From: Eopsaltria australis
Taxonomy: Eukaryota; Chordata; Aves; Passeriformes; Petroicidae
DNA: 64,000 nucleotides
Reading direction: 5' to 3'
Assembly (NCBI GenBank): GCA_034509425.1
Contig: JAVTVJ010001846.1
Span: forward strand, 1 to 64,000
The notes beneath the pieces are model-generated. The model searched no databases. It had not been told where the DNA came from and saw only the letters and a program-made list of their open reading frames with translations. Below, in pieces: positions 25,259 through 36,063 of this stretch (the stretch's first letter is position 1; each line of letters opens with the position of its first letter). Made by a program: the position numbers and the translations under genes.

Positions 25259-25412
25259 GGATTTTTTTTTTTGGTTGGTAGTTGGTTGGTTGGTTGGGTT
25301 TTTTTTTTTTTTTGTTGTTTTATTTTGTTTGTTTTTGGGTTTTTTTTCTTTCTTTCTTTTTTTTAATGTTGTTGTTTTTGTTTTTGTTTTTGTTTTTTTT
25401 TTCTTTTTTTGC
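25259..25412. repeat. T/G-only low-complexity tract
   Basis: About 150 nt made almost entirely of T and G on the plus strand: T runs, TTGG units near 25272-25300 and TTTTTG units near 25376-25400. It produces a Phe/Val-rich plus frame and a Lys/Thr-rich minus frame, both artefacts of composition. Confidence 0.9.
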
Positions 25413-26199
25413 AAACCCAATCGGACAATACCAATAACATGGTGTAACACGAAAGTAATTTTCTTTAGATTCTATTTTCTTCCTTTCACATCCCTACTTT
25501 GGAACATGTCTTTTTCCTCTTTATACTCCCTATTCATCAACCTCTTAAATACTTCCTGAGAGAATGAAGCCAACTTATTGTCCATTTGATCCCTTGGCTT
25601 GCTCAGCTGCTTAAGGATGTCTTCTTTACATGGCATTTCTCATTAGAGACAGAATATGCTGTTACCCACACACAAGCATGGCATCTTTGTCTCTGAAGCA
25701 ATGGCACTTAAACTCCAGGAAATTTTAATAGAATAGTTCACATTGAGACTCTCACTCTTCTCTAAGTACCTACTATGAATGAGCTTTCTCTTTCCTGCTG
25801 CTTTGAAATGAACAATTAAAGAGAGTTCTACCTTGAGTTATCCTGGGAACACACTGGCATTTCTGGGCTTGGTGGAGGATGTGTCATGTGTTGTCACCAT
25901 TTGGTTTCTCACAATATGACAGTATTTTTCTTTTGTTAAATCCATAGAAGGGGGAGAAAGAAGAAGAAAAAGAAAAAGAACAAATAAAAATAGATTTCTG
26001 TAAACAATCTGAGTCTACAGAATGGTTTAAGCATTTACTACTTACCTAGATTTGAAACTTTTACCATTTAGGTATTTCATCAAACAAAGGGGCAAATTTT
26101 ACCACAGCTGAAACCTATGAGATTTCTTCAGATTTTTGCACATCACTTCACTCTTCTACTCCCATTTTTCTCCGTTCCTGAAGTCCAGCAGCTACTCCT
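25413..26199. other. Unique sequence, no gene
   Basis: AT-rich, with a purine-rich patch at 25945-25985. No frame or repeat family is recognised. Confidence 0.5.
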
Positions 26200-26295
26200 A
26201 TCTACCACTGCCTGATGCAAAACCTATCAAAGTCAATGGAAATGGTCATATTAACTTTGCTGGGCTTTGGTCCAGGTCCTGAGCCATATGGAGCT
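26200..26295. repeat. Ancient amniote interspersed repeat fragment
   Basis: The segment with AAAGTCAATGGAAATGG, then GGGCTTTGGTCCAGGTCCTGAG, keeps the spacing of an old repeat recognised in turtle, crocodile and bird DNA by its 'gaagtcaatgggag ... gacttcaatgggc ... ggatcaggccctgag' layout. I do not know its class with certainty. Divergence is high, consistent with a very old insertion. Confidence 0.45.
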
Positions 26296-26469
26296 TGAAC
26301 CAACCTTGACCTCAGCGGAGATGAAACAAGTCACCTCCGACATTGTATCAGTAGTTTCCTACAATCCATCAGTAAGATGTGTCACATATGCAGCATGAGT
26401 GAATCCACCTGCCAAGAGTGATACTTTTGCTCTACTGGCTCATGGCCAGTCGGTTAGTCATGCTATTTC

Positions 26470-26760
26470 CCCTGTATGATAAGAGAAGTTATGCATATTA
26501 GGCATTTTTTTGCTCCTATTTAAAAATGATGGCCTGGGATCTAACTTTGCATTAACTGCTCATAAAGTTCTGCAAATTCCTCTCCTTCCTTTTGTGATTA
26601 GCACATTAATGATCTTCAGATGGTTCAGTGCAATGCTGCAGAAAGTTTGGATGACTAACAGACCTTTCTATTGCCATTGCTGGTGAGTGTTTAAATAAAG
26701 GTGATGCAATTAAGAAATATTCATACAAATTGTAGGGGGAAATGAATTGTGGTTTTGAGT
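26470..26760. promoter_or_regulatory. Candidate conserved noncoding element (unproven)
   Basis: Repeat-free, non-coding and rich in homeodomain- and POU-type words (TTATGCATATTAGGCA, ATTAATGATC, GATGCAATTAAG) on a balanced background. This is the texture of vertebrate conserved enhancers, but conservation cannot be seen from one sequence. Confidence 0.2.
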
Positions 26761-28844
26761 TAAATGGCAAGGCATTAATACAATCCTCACAGCAGAATGT
26801 CCTTGCATCTTTAGTACACTCAGGTCATAGGTATGCAGCTTAGGCTACTACAGAGCTGTGATTCACCTCAAGGAGTCAAGTGACAAATGTCCTAAAACTG
26901 TCAAAGAATTCACAGATTATACATTGCATGTGCAATTAAAAGTGATCACAGTTAATAATAATAATAATTGGGAATTTTTGCCTAGGCTTTATCATCTACA
27001 TACCTGTTATTGAAAGATGCTTTCATATAATGTGACCAAGAGATCAAATACAGGTATTTTCAAGATTCATGATTTTTTCCTGTCAATTTTCCTTGACAAA
27101 ATTATAAAAGTGAAAATCTAAAAAATGCCCCTGAAAGCCACAAAACTCAAAAGTGTTGTACCAAAGGATTCTTAACCATGGTTATTAAAGAATGCTAACA
27201 TTAGGCCTGAGTTGAAAATCTTTCAGGGATAAACAGAAGTTTCAGTTACTGATTATCTATTCAGTAATCTAGTTTGTTTGTATGTCTTGTTTTTGTTTCT
27301 GTTTTTTTTTTTTTTAATCTGTACTACATTAGTGTTACAGAATAGCAATGAATGCATTCCATAATCTTAATTAGTTCACACTGTTTCCCTCAGCAAGCAG
27401 ACACTGCACTCAGTATTGGTGAGAGATTGCAGATTGGGGTCCAGGAGCTGCTGCTCTCTTACTCTGTGCTGTTCATCTCTGAGACAGTGCCTAATAAATC
27501 TCTAGTGGGGACATACCTCACAATCCCTAGGATTCTCTTAGAGTTGAAATCACCACATTAAACCAATAATTATTACCAAGAAAGTCTTTACCAATTATTA
27601 CGAATTTACCTATGATTTTCTTGGTTCATGTCAGACTAAACATTACAGGTCTTGCAGCTGAATGATCCTGAAGAGCTTTGAAGAAGTATTTCCTCAGCTC
27701 TTTCTGATATACACAACACAGATGGTTATGCTGATTTATTTATTTATTCCCTTCCAAAATATGAATTAGCTTTTTGCTTTAATCAAGTTGTCTCAGTGTT
27801 TGTACTCAAAGCAGCATATATTTTAGGCCACATCTAACAAATGGTTCACAGAGCAGTAATTGTGCTTCACTGCTTCTACTTCCATCTTATTCTTATTGGT
27901 CATACAGGCATCGTTTCACAAGGTTAATTGATGAGACCAAGCTCAGAAATGAGGGATCAGAAGCAGAATGACTCTGTGAGATTTATGGACAACAAAAGAT
28001 TATCATAAGCAGTTCTGAGATGGGGAATGTAAAATAATATTTAATGTGTAGAGGGGAGAGACCAGAAGCTAAATCATCAGAACTTTTTATGAACTCCACA
28101 GAAATTTCTAAGCTCTTACAGCTTCTGTGATGTAGGTTTTCATGCAAGGGATATGCCTGTGAGCAGGGTAGGCATCACTTAATTTTCAGTGCTGCTTTTG
28201 ACTTCCATTGTTTTTTCCAGTAATGTTTTGGATCAAGGAGTGGAATATCTATGTAATATGCAGAAGGAGTCTTAGATTTTCATCTAAATTTTTCATCATC
28301 CAAAGGCTGTAAGAAGTTTGTGGCATCCAAGGTCCAACTTAGTGCATGTGTGGGGATTGCACTCCAGTGCATTACCTTAAATGGGTCCTGCTGGCCATGA
28401 GGCACAGGAGGAAGCTCACAGCAGAATGAGTGTTCAAAGAATCCAGAGCTTCTAGGATGCAACACATTCCCTGTGTAAGTGCTGCACAGTTGATAAATGG
28501 ATTGGCAGAAAGCTTGGCACGTCTGTAAAGCCTTTGGTCTTACAGCACCTGTGTGTGCAATCTTGTAGTGTTTGTTTACTGAAGATAGGTGCCTTCAAGG
28601 TGTATCTGTATTGTGCAAGCTTCATAAAATTGATTAGGGTGTCCACAGTGATGTTTTGGCCAGCACTCCAAGTATCCAATAGCCAGTTCAAAACAATTAC
28701 TCTGTCAGAACAAAGTCTTCATTTTTTGTTAGTGTATTTGTTTGCTTGTTTGTTTCTTTTCTCCTCCTTGGAAATGTGTCTGGGAAATTCAGTCAAATGG
28801 TAGCCTTACTTGAGGGGAATCTGGCACCAAAAGCTGAATTCACC
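26761..28844. other. Unique sequence, no gene
   Basis: Contains a short (AAT)n at 26951-26968 and a T run at 27302-27316. Frames of up to 89 codons, none recognised. Confidence 0.55.
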
Positions 28845-28975
28845 ATTGCTGTAAGGATCTTGTGTGACCTTGACTAAGTCACTTCTTCTCTTTGTTCCTT
28901 AGCTTCTATCTGTAAAATGGAGATAAATGCATTTCCATACCTCATGGGGGCCTGCTAAAATGCATTCATTACCAA
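28845..28975 (+). mobile_element. MIR SINE remnant
   Basis: The core is easily read: TGTGTGACCTTGACTAAGTC, CACTT, a pyrimidine-rich gap, then CTGTAAAATGGAGATAA and CATACCTCATGGGGG. These match, in order, the MIR core words (gtgaccttgggcaagtcactt / ctgtaaaatggggataa / tacctcatagggt). MIR is a tRNA-derived CORE-SINE that stopped moving long before birds diversified, so this is one of the oldest datable insertions in the window. Confidence 0.8.
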
Positions 28976-29531
28976 GAAGTACATTTTATCTCCAATTTAC
29001 ACATTTTTTCTCTGCTGTCCTTGCTAGAAATCTGATTGTCCAACCAGTCCCAATGTAAACCCTCTTGCTTCTGCGTGGAAGCCAGGATCTACCTATTAAA
29101 CTTTTTAGAACTGTTTATTGAATATTTTTTCCACTCTGAAACCATCAAGACTGCTGTTTTTGTCTACAGAATGCTGAAATGAACAGGAAGCTTTTCCAAT
29201 CCAGTTTGACTGGTCCTGTATTTCTTGTTTTGTGCTGTGTACAGTTCAGGGAATGGTGTCAGTGTTTAAAAACAAATTTCCCTAAGTCATAGAAATTATG
29301 AGCCATTTCTTGGGGAGAAATAGTGTTAATTTAGCCAGAGAGACACAGATAGGAACATTTGTGGATCTTACCTGGTCCTACATTTTCAAATCACTAAAAA
29401 GGAAGAAAAAAACTTCTGGACTAATGTCTAATTTTATCAAACCCATCTTTTTATGATGTAAGCACTTCTGAAAAACCTTATGCTATTCTGTTCTTTGTGA
29501 TCATTGATCCTCTCCTAAATCTCTTAAACCT
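28976..29531. other. Unique sequence, no gene
   Basis: No gene or element is recognised. AT-rich unique DNA. Confidence 0.5.
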
Positions 29532-29606
29532 AATATATTATATATATATATATATATATGTATATAGACACATCCACACATCCACACACACACACACACA
29601 CACACA
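29532..29606. repeat. (TA)n-(CA)n compound dinucleotide repeat
   Basis: TA units at 29532-29559, a short GTATATAGACACATCCACAC linker, then CA units to 29606. AT-rich alternating DNA next to CA is prone to length change. Confidence 0.95.
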
Positions 29607-31703
29607 TAATTGTAAAACTAGAAAAATAAATGTTGGTGAAACATTATGAGTGGACTAGAAGCTGGTTTTTTTTTAAACAATAATGAAAGTGTTAAGAGAT
29701 GTCAAGCTGCCTTCAGCTTCTGCTTATGGTGGGCTAATTTTTTTATTTTTAACCCTGAAGAAAAAAATTTTTCCTCCCTTGGGCCTTTGCAGATTTTACA
29801 GCTGTGTTATCTGCAACTAGTCTCTTGGCTGTTATTTGCAACATGGTTAATGGAAACTGCAGAAAAAATCTCACATATAGCTGTATCACAGGTTCTGATA
29901 AATTCTACTGTCAAATATCAAAGGTTCTCATGGGGAAAAAAAAGAAGAAGAAAAAGAAAAAAAAAAAGAAAATATAACTGAATGGGCCAAAATGTATTTT
30001 CATTTCTGCAAAACAGCAACTGGGACAAGGAGTTTGGATGTTTCTTAGTAAGAGACAACGTTTGCCTTCAGCGGTGGGGTCAAAGAGATCTGAGCGAAGC
30101 AAGGAACAAAATAAAATAACTTTTTCCTTGGAATCTGTCAGTGATGAACATGCAGCTGGGATCTTATCTGCCACTGAACTCCTTGGTAAAAAGGTGAAAC
30201 ATGGCAAATGTTGCTCTGAGCAACAGTGAAGAGCTGAAGAGTTGAAGGAAGAGGAGAATGGGGATAGTGTGTGGAGCACTTCTAAGAACCTGATTTACAC
30301 AGTCTGATTTTGCCAAGGATCTCTCTGTAAGCACTGAAATAATCTGTAGATCACTACTGCCATCATTTTTTTTGGGCAACCTTTAGGGTGTAGAAACCAA
30401 CCTCTTCCAAAGATGAGCTTCCTACAGTTTGGATAGAAAGCAGTTAATGGAGTATAAATAACAAGGGAAAGTAGCTAGGTTAATTTTCTTATCAATGAAT
30501 AAAAAGAGAAACAGGACTGTGTTTGCAGCTGTAGCCAACGTACACGCAGAGAAAATATCCCTTACAGTTTCTTTATTGATCAGGTTTTATTGAGCAGCCA
30601 GTACACCCACTTTATTTTTTACCCTTTATAAAATGGTTTTGCCAGTTGAGTCACTGTTTAACACTACTTTAAGTCAGGTAGCATTTTAGTGCATTACGAA
30701 TGTCAATACAATGTAAATTGTTTTTAGCATTATAAGGGTGAAAACTGTTTATACTACAGTTCTCCACCTTTTATTTTCTTTCTAATAAGAAACTACTTTG
30801 TAATTGCTACACGGTTTCCAGAAACAAATAAATCCTATGAAGACCTAGTGACATGGTTCTCCTATCTGTTTTAGTCATCTACCTACCATTTAAAGTATAT
30901 AGCCTCGTGCCAGCATTTATTCAATTGAAAATGTGGGAATTCCAGTTGAGATGAATCTTGAATCAATTAACTATTTGAAAAATTTTAGCAATCCACCATT
31001 TTACACCATCTTGTTTTTTAGTCCCAAAGCTCTGCCATAGAGAGAATATTTAGTCATATAATTATTGAGTCATATCATATTTGTCTACTGGTTAAAATTT
31101 AGTTGAAATATGTTGTTGTGATACTTATTATTTAACTGTTGGCAGAGTTCTGCAGCAATATTTTGTTACAAATTCAGTATTATTTTGAGGCCCATGCCCA
31201 TTTAATAGCAGTATATGACCGCTGGTTTCTGTTATCATGAAATATATGGATCTGTCTTACGTGATCTGCATCACTCTTAATTACTCATTGATTTCTCATC
31301 CTTAGTTTTTCAGGATCTTTAGCCTCTTGAGTTTAAACAGTCTTGCTCAACAGATGCCAACTGGGGACAGTTTGAATACATCTCACAGTGAATTACAGAG
31401 CCTCCAAGAACTTTGCATTGCACAGATGCTTGAACAACATGGAGCAGCACCGGCACAGTAATTAAAGAATTACATCAACACATCTTATAGGACTTAATAT
31501 ACAAATGTACGTTTATATATTAACCTTGTATGAAAGGCTCTATTAATTCTGTCTAACTTATTGTGGCACACAGCTCAGGCACTCAAGATGGAAGTTTTCT
31601 GACCCTGGTGTCTGCACCCACCACCAAGGAAAAATGCAGTTCACCCAGGACCTGAAAACTCTCTGGACACAACCAGATCTCTCAGTTTTTTGAAAAGTAA
31701 AAC
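29607..31703. other. Unique sequence, no gene
   Basis: Contains an A/G-rich tract at 29936-29972, which gives a false poly-Phe minus frame. The part at 30700-31330 is repeat-free and AT-rich, with many ATTA/TAAT words. Frames of up to 122 codons, none recognised. Confidence 0.5.
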
Positions 31704-31704
31704 T

Positions 31705-31785
31705 GGAATGGAATGGAATGGAATGGAATGGAATGGAATGGAACAGAACGGAACGGAATGGAATGGAATAGAATAGAATAGAATA
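31705..31785. repeat. (GGAAT)n pentanucleotide array
   Basis: About 16 units: perfect GGAAT at the left, GGAAC variants at 31741-31756, then GAATA units at the right end. It has the same unit as human satellite II/III DNA, though here it is a short interspersed array. Confidence 0.95.
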
Positions 31786-32472
31786 AAAAATTTCATTCAA
31801 AGGGACCAATATTTCAGTCTTTCTGTTTAGATATTTGAGTTTCTTAAAGTAAGATGTGGTAGACCTGTACTAGAAAAGTGCGGCTCTCACAAAGTCACTC
31901 TCTATGACTCACAGACAGTTCAAGTCTGAAACTTCAGCTGTGTCTCCCCTGAAATGTCTTATTGGCCAGAAGTTTGTCAGGGCTTTAATAGAGACAGAGG
32001 AATTTATCAGCATTTTTTCTTCATGGAAAATGGCTTTTTGCCAGTACCACTTATCTCACAAACTCCCAATTGTAGGAATACCACACTTGCATTGTGGATA
32101 TAGCATAGACAATTCCATAGTGAAGTCACAAAACTTTGCATATGCAAAGTTTATATCCCAAGGTCAAAGCATCTGTCTACTCTATGAGGTTGCAAGGCCA
32201 CTGTTCAAATACACATCCAGGCATCTGACTTATCTCCAGCATATTTCAGGCAAAGAGAAACCCTTGAACCCTATTTCTTTTGAATGCAAAAGAGAAAAGA
32301 AACAGAAAGACGTTGCTGAAGCTCAGAACAGAAGACTGATCTGTTCTGTGGCATCTTCTTAGAAAGGGCATAGCTGTATCTTGGAAAGTGGCAAGGATAA
32401 AAAACAAGGAGTTATGGGACTATGGAAGCAAAAATTACTTTTTATTGTTTTAGATCTCCTGGTCAATGCTTA
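31786..32472. other. Unique sequence with a 152-codon open frame and a 22-bp palindrome
   Basis: The plus frame 31904-32362 (152 codons, ATG start) is the longest one here outside repeats. Its translation (MTHRQFKSETSAVSPLKCLI...) has no recognised domain, signal peptide or membrane segment. At this base composition fewer than one frame of this length is expected per window, so it is odd but not compelling. No promoter or splice context is evident. A perfect 22-bp palindrome at 32131-32152 lies inside it. Confidence 0.35.
32131..32152. promoter_or_regulatory. Perfect 22-bp palindrome, POU (MORE)-like site
   Basis: Each arm is AAACTTTGCAT, joined with no spacer, so the centre reads TTTGCATATGCAAA. 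This closely resembles the MORE type of palindromic octamer site (ATGCATATGCAT) bound by POU-factor dimers. A binding role is inference from the motif only. Confidence 0.35.
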
Positions 32473-33045
32473 AATCCCAGAATGGGTTAGGTTGGAAGGG
32501 ACCACAGTGCCTCATCTGGTCCAACCTCTCTACTCAAGGAGAGCTTTCCCAGAACACATGGCACAGGATTGTGTCTAGAAGATTTTGAGATATCTCCTGT
32601 GAGGGAGACTCCACATCCTCTCTGGAAAATCTGTCCCAGCATTCAGTCACTTCACAGGAAAGAAGTTTTTCCTCATGTCTAAGTGGCAGTTCCTGTGCAT
32701 CAGTTGCTGTCCATTGCCTCTTGTGCTTTGCTTGACATCACTAAGCAGACTGTGGTTCACCCTCTGAGGCTTCCCTTCAGATATCTGTACACATAGATGC
32801 AGTCCCTTCCCAGGTGTCTTCTCTCACGGCTGAACAGGCCCAGTGCCCTCAGCCTTCCCTCATCCTGGAGATGCTCCAGTCTCTTAATCACCTTTGAAGC
32901 CCTCTGGACACTGAGGAGCTCCATATCTCTCCTGTCCTGAGAACTGGACACAGTACTGCAGATGTGCCTCACAGGGCTGAGTAGAAGGACAGGTTCATTT
33001 CCCTCACCCTCCTGGCATTGGTTTTTGGTGCCCTCTCACTTTTCA
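32473..33045 (-). mobile_element. CR1 LINE 3' fragment
   Basis: The left end carries AGAATGGGTTAGGTTGGAAGGGACC in pieces, the reverse complement of the CR1 3' untranslated end. Moving right (upstream in the element) comes the end of ORF2. The minus frame 32757-32972 reads ...SVQRASKVIKRLEHL...GRLRALGLFSRERRHLGRD..., matching the conserved CR1 ORF2 C-terminal block ([36 protein letters not shown]). The element is truncated at its 5' side near 33045. No enzyme core is present, so it is dead. Confidence 0.9.
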
Positions 33046-35140
33046 GCCACATTCTGAAATAGCTGTGATTTTTTTTTTTTTTTTTAATGTCATTATAATA
33101 GGACTCATAACTGTACTGGACAGCTGGACTCACTAAATAAAGACAATATCTGCAAAAGTAGAGCTTACTAGAGGATAACATTGTGGGTGTTACTTCTTTA
33201 TAAAAAAGTGGCAAAGCTCTGATTTTTTCACACTGAATATGGCAACATAGGGAAATGTTAAGACCAAAGACTGACATGACTCTCACTGAGTAATAGAAAT
33301 CCTCTTGATACTGGAAGTGTATATTCTGTTAAAAAAAAAATATGCAAAATGCCATATTTTCATTTAAAATTGTTGACTATTTGGTTGGTTGACCTTGAAA
33401 TTGTTTTGTGTAAGGGTAAATAAATAGGATATGGATGAATTTTCTGAGGGAGAGGTCTTGTACAAGCACATAAGAAAGAAAAGAAACAAAAGAATAATCT
33501 ACAGAAAAATTAAGAAAAACTTGTGGTTTTTTCTGTTTTCTGAGAAGAAAAAACCAACAAAAATTCTATATACTTCTTAATCCATTAATAAAACTTCTTA
33601 AAATGTTGAAAGAAACACTCCCAATATGCTGGTGATTTGATAAAAAAGGGGATACAAAAGAGGTAGTCATTCTCTTTCTCTGAGCAGAGCCAAAGTCTGT
33701 GGGATATCAAGCACATTAAACCCAAGGAAGACCTGTTCAGCTGGTTCTGTTCATCATTAGCATTTTTTTCTTGTCAGTTACCTGACCCTTAACCCTCTAA
33801 TATCCCACACAGGGGATATCTCAAGGGCTGCCTCTCCATGATGGGTCAGAGAGGAGACAACAGAAAAGCACATTGTTTATTGCACAGTATAATGTTTCCA
33901 GCTAGCCAACTGTTGCATCATTTTCCATTCTATGAGCACTTGAGTGTTAGCAGATTGCCTCCAGGTTGAGTGCACAAAATGCTGTGGGTGCTTTTTGTGG
34001 CTCACTGAAGGGAGTGTGACTGGCACTGATGCTACCTGGAGCTGAGATGACATTAATACAAGACAGGAACCGAGTCATGCCATGGAAAATGAGTTTGGTC
34101 TGAATGTGGGCTACAGATCCTTTCCTTTATTTCCTTCAGCAGCTGCATGTGTTAGATGAGACGTGGTTGCATTGGGGCAATGTGTTTATCCCCAGTTTCA
34201 GTGGATTAAATGATGTTCTCAACTGTATCTACAAAATTTGCAGGAATTGTTTCCTTAAAAGGAATTTTACTCTAGGAACCAAGTTTTATTTTTGCTCAGT
34301 AACTATCTTCAGAAGCATCTAGGGTGAAAGACACGTGACAGCATGAGGCATTTGTGTACCACACTATAATAGTAAATCCATATTTTTATCAAGGATCCTG
34401 TAGCAATATCTGTACAAATAAATTGAGCTTGTTTAGTGCCAGGGAATATATCTGGACACAGGAACCTTATCAGCTACAGCATTATATACTTAGACCTGTC
34501 TGTGACATATTTTTGACCTAAGTCATCTAGAACTCCCTGAATCAATTCTCAGACATGGATAAGGAGTTACCTTAAGCCAGAGTTGATTTCTAATGAGTAG
34601 TTCACATGCAATTACTTTGTTTCAGAGGATAAGCAAGTTAAGCCATTGCTGGTCAGGCTCATTCTGCTGCTTTCAGAGCTCGAGAAGAATCCCAGGTGTT
34701 TTTCACTTATAAGTATAGATGTTGCCACTGCTGTCAAAAAAACTTGTCACAGAGGTCTCACTGCACTACTCTAATGTCAGAAAAGGTCTTGGTCACCCCT
34801 GTAATACTGTTTTTCCATGGACGAAAATACTGAACAACACATGCAAGATCACATCACATTTTCTCACGTACTTCTCCTGGGTAAGGGTGCCATTTAAAAG
34901 TTCTTGTGGCAGTTAGTCTCCTGAATAGAATGAGCAGCAAGACAAAGTCCTCATTTTGTTTACCAGGACACAAAATATGTATGGAACAGCAGGTACAGCT
35001 CTGAGTTCAAAGCAATTCATGGATGTGCCACAGATGCCTCACCTGGATGAAAATAAAGCAAATAGCTGCACTGCTTGCCACAAAGAGACAGACACCAAGT
35101 CACAAGAAGCTCCACACCCACTGATACTGACACTATGAGG
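33046..35140. other. Unique sequence, no gene
   Basis: A T run lies at 33068-33085 just beside the truncated CR1, and A-rich patches at 33331-33342 and 33470-33560. Short frames only, none recognised. Confidence 0.55.
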
Positions 35141-35144
35141 TGTT

Positions 35145-35292
35145 TTAGAGGGGATTGGTTTGTTGATTTGTTTTGGGATTTTGTGTGTGTGTGTGTGTTT
35201 GGTTTTGTTGGGTTTTTTGTGTGGTATTTTATTGTTGTGTTGGTGGTTTTGTTTGTTTGTTTTTTGTTTTGGTTTTGGGTTTTCTGTTTGGT
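35145..35292. repeat. G/T-rich low-complexity tract with (GT)n
   Basis: About 145 nt of nearly pure G and T on the plus strand, with a (TG)n core at 35180-35198 followed by TTTGTTTG and GGTTTTGGG words. The Phe/Val/Trp-rich frame over it is an artefact. Confidence 0.85.
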
Positions 35293-35686
35293 GTCTTTTT
35301 TAAGGTAATAGCCATTATTGCACTGTGAGTGATGTGGACTGCTTTAAAGAGATTTGCCTGAGTGATATAATGATGAATCAAAAGGCTTGTTCTGATAAAT
35401 ATTAAATAACCCCTCACCAAAAAATAGCCCAAACCAAACACAGAACAATCCTCCTGAAGACAGAGGCATAACAGCAAGACACTGGATTAAGAGGAATATA
35501 TGTGTTGCACTCTAACGTAATTTGAGCACCTTAAATCCCAAGGTGAGGTCCAGTAAGCACTTCTAAAAGATTTCTAAAAGACAGCTGAAATGAACCAAAA
35601 AGAGTCACATCACAAAATTATGTAAGAGCCTGAAATTTGTGAAAAGTCTGCCTCCAGTGTCCTGATAAAGAAACCACTGTTTTGAT
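35293..35686. other. Unique sequence, no gene
   Basis: No gene or element recognised. Confidence 0.5.
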
Positions 35687-35827
35687 AAAAAGAGAGAAGA
35701 GAAGAAGAAAAGGAAGCGAAGCGAAGAAGAGAAGAGAAGAGAAGAGAAGAGAAGAGAAGAGAAGAGAAGAGAAGAGAAGAGAAGAGAAGAGAAGAGAAGA
35801 GAAGAGAAGAGAAGAGAAGAGGAGGAG
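35687..35827. repeat. (GAAGA)n homopurine pentanucleotide array
   Basis: Mixed A/G-rich start with two GCGAA units, then an uninterrupted purine run of 105 nt (35723-35827) made of about 19 GAAGA units. It is the same pentanucleotide as the array at 8.5 kb but on the other strand. Confidence 0.95.
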
Positions 35828-36062
35828 TAGTTTTCATTTACTTCCTCAATAACTGCCAGAAATGAAACTGGGTTTATCTTGTTGAATTATCAAAGCTAAA
35901 AAGTATGAAAGACAAAAAATATCAGGATCAGCAAAACATCATATTTTTAAACCTCTCAAAGTAATGAAGTTACTTTAAACACTACAGATAAATTTGAGTA
36001 GCAAATATAAGCATTAACTATTAAATGAATTTAATTGGGTTCAAATCTGGAATGATACAAAG
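35828..36062. other. Short unique interval before a CR1
   Basis: AT-rich unique DNA, nothing recognised. Confidence 0.5.
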
Positions 36063-36063
36063 C

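Noticed and set aside
31705..31785. (GGAAT)n as evidence of centromeric satellite
   Set aside because: Only about 16 units in otherwise ordinary unique DNA; no higher-order array.
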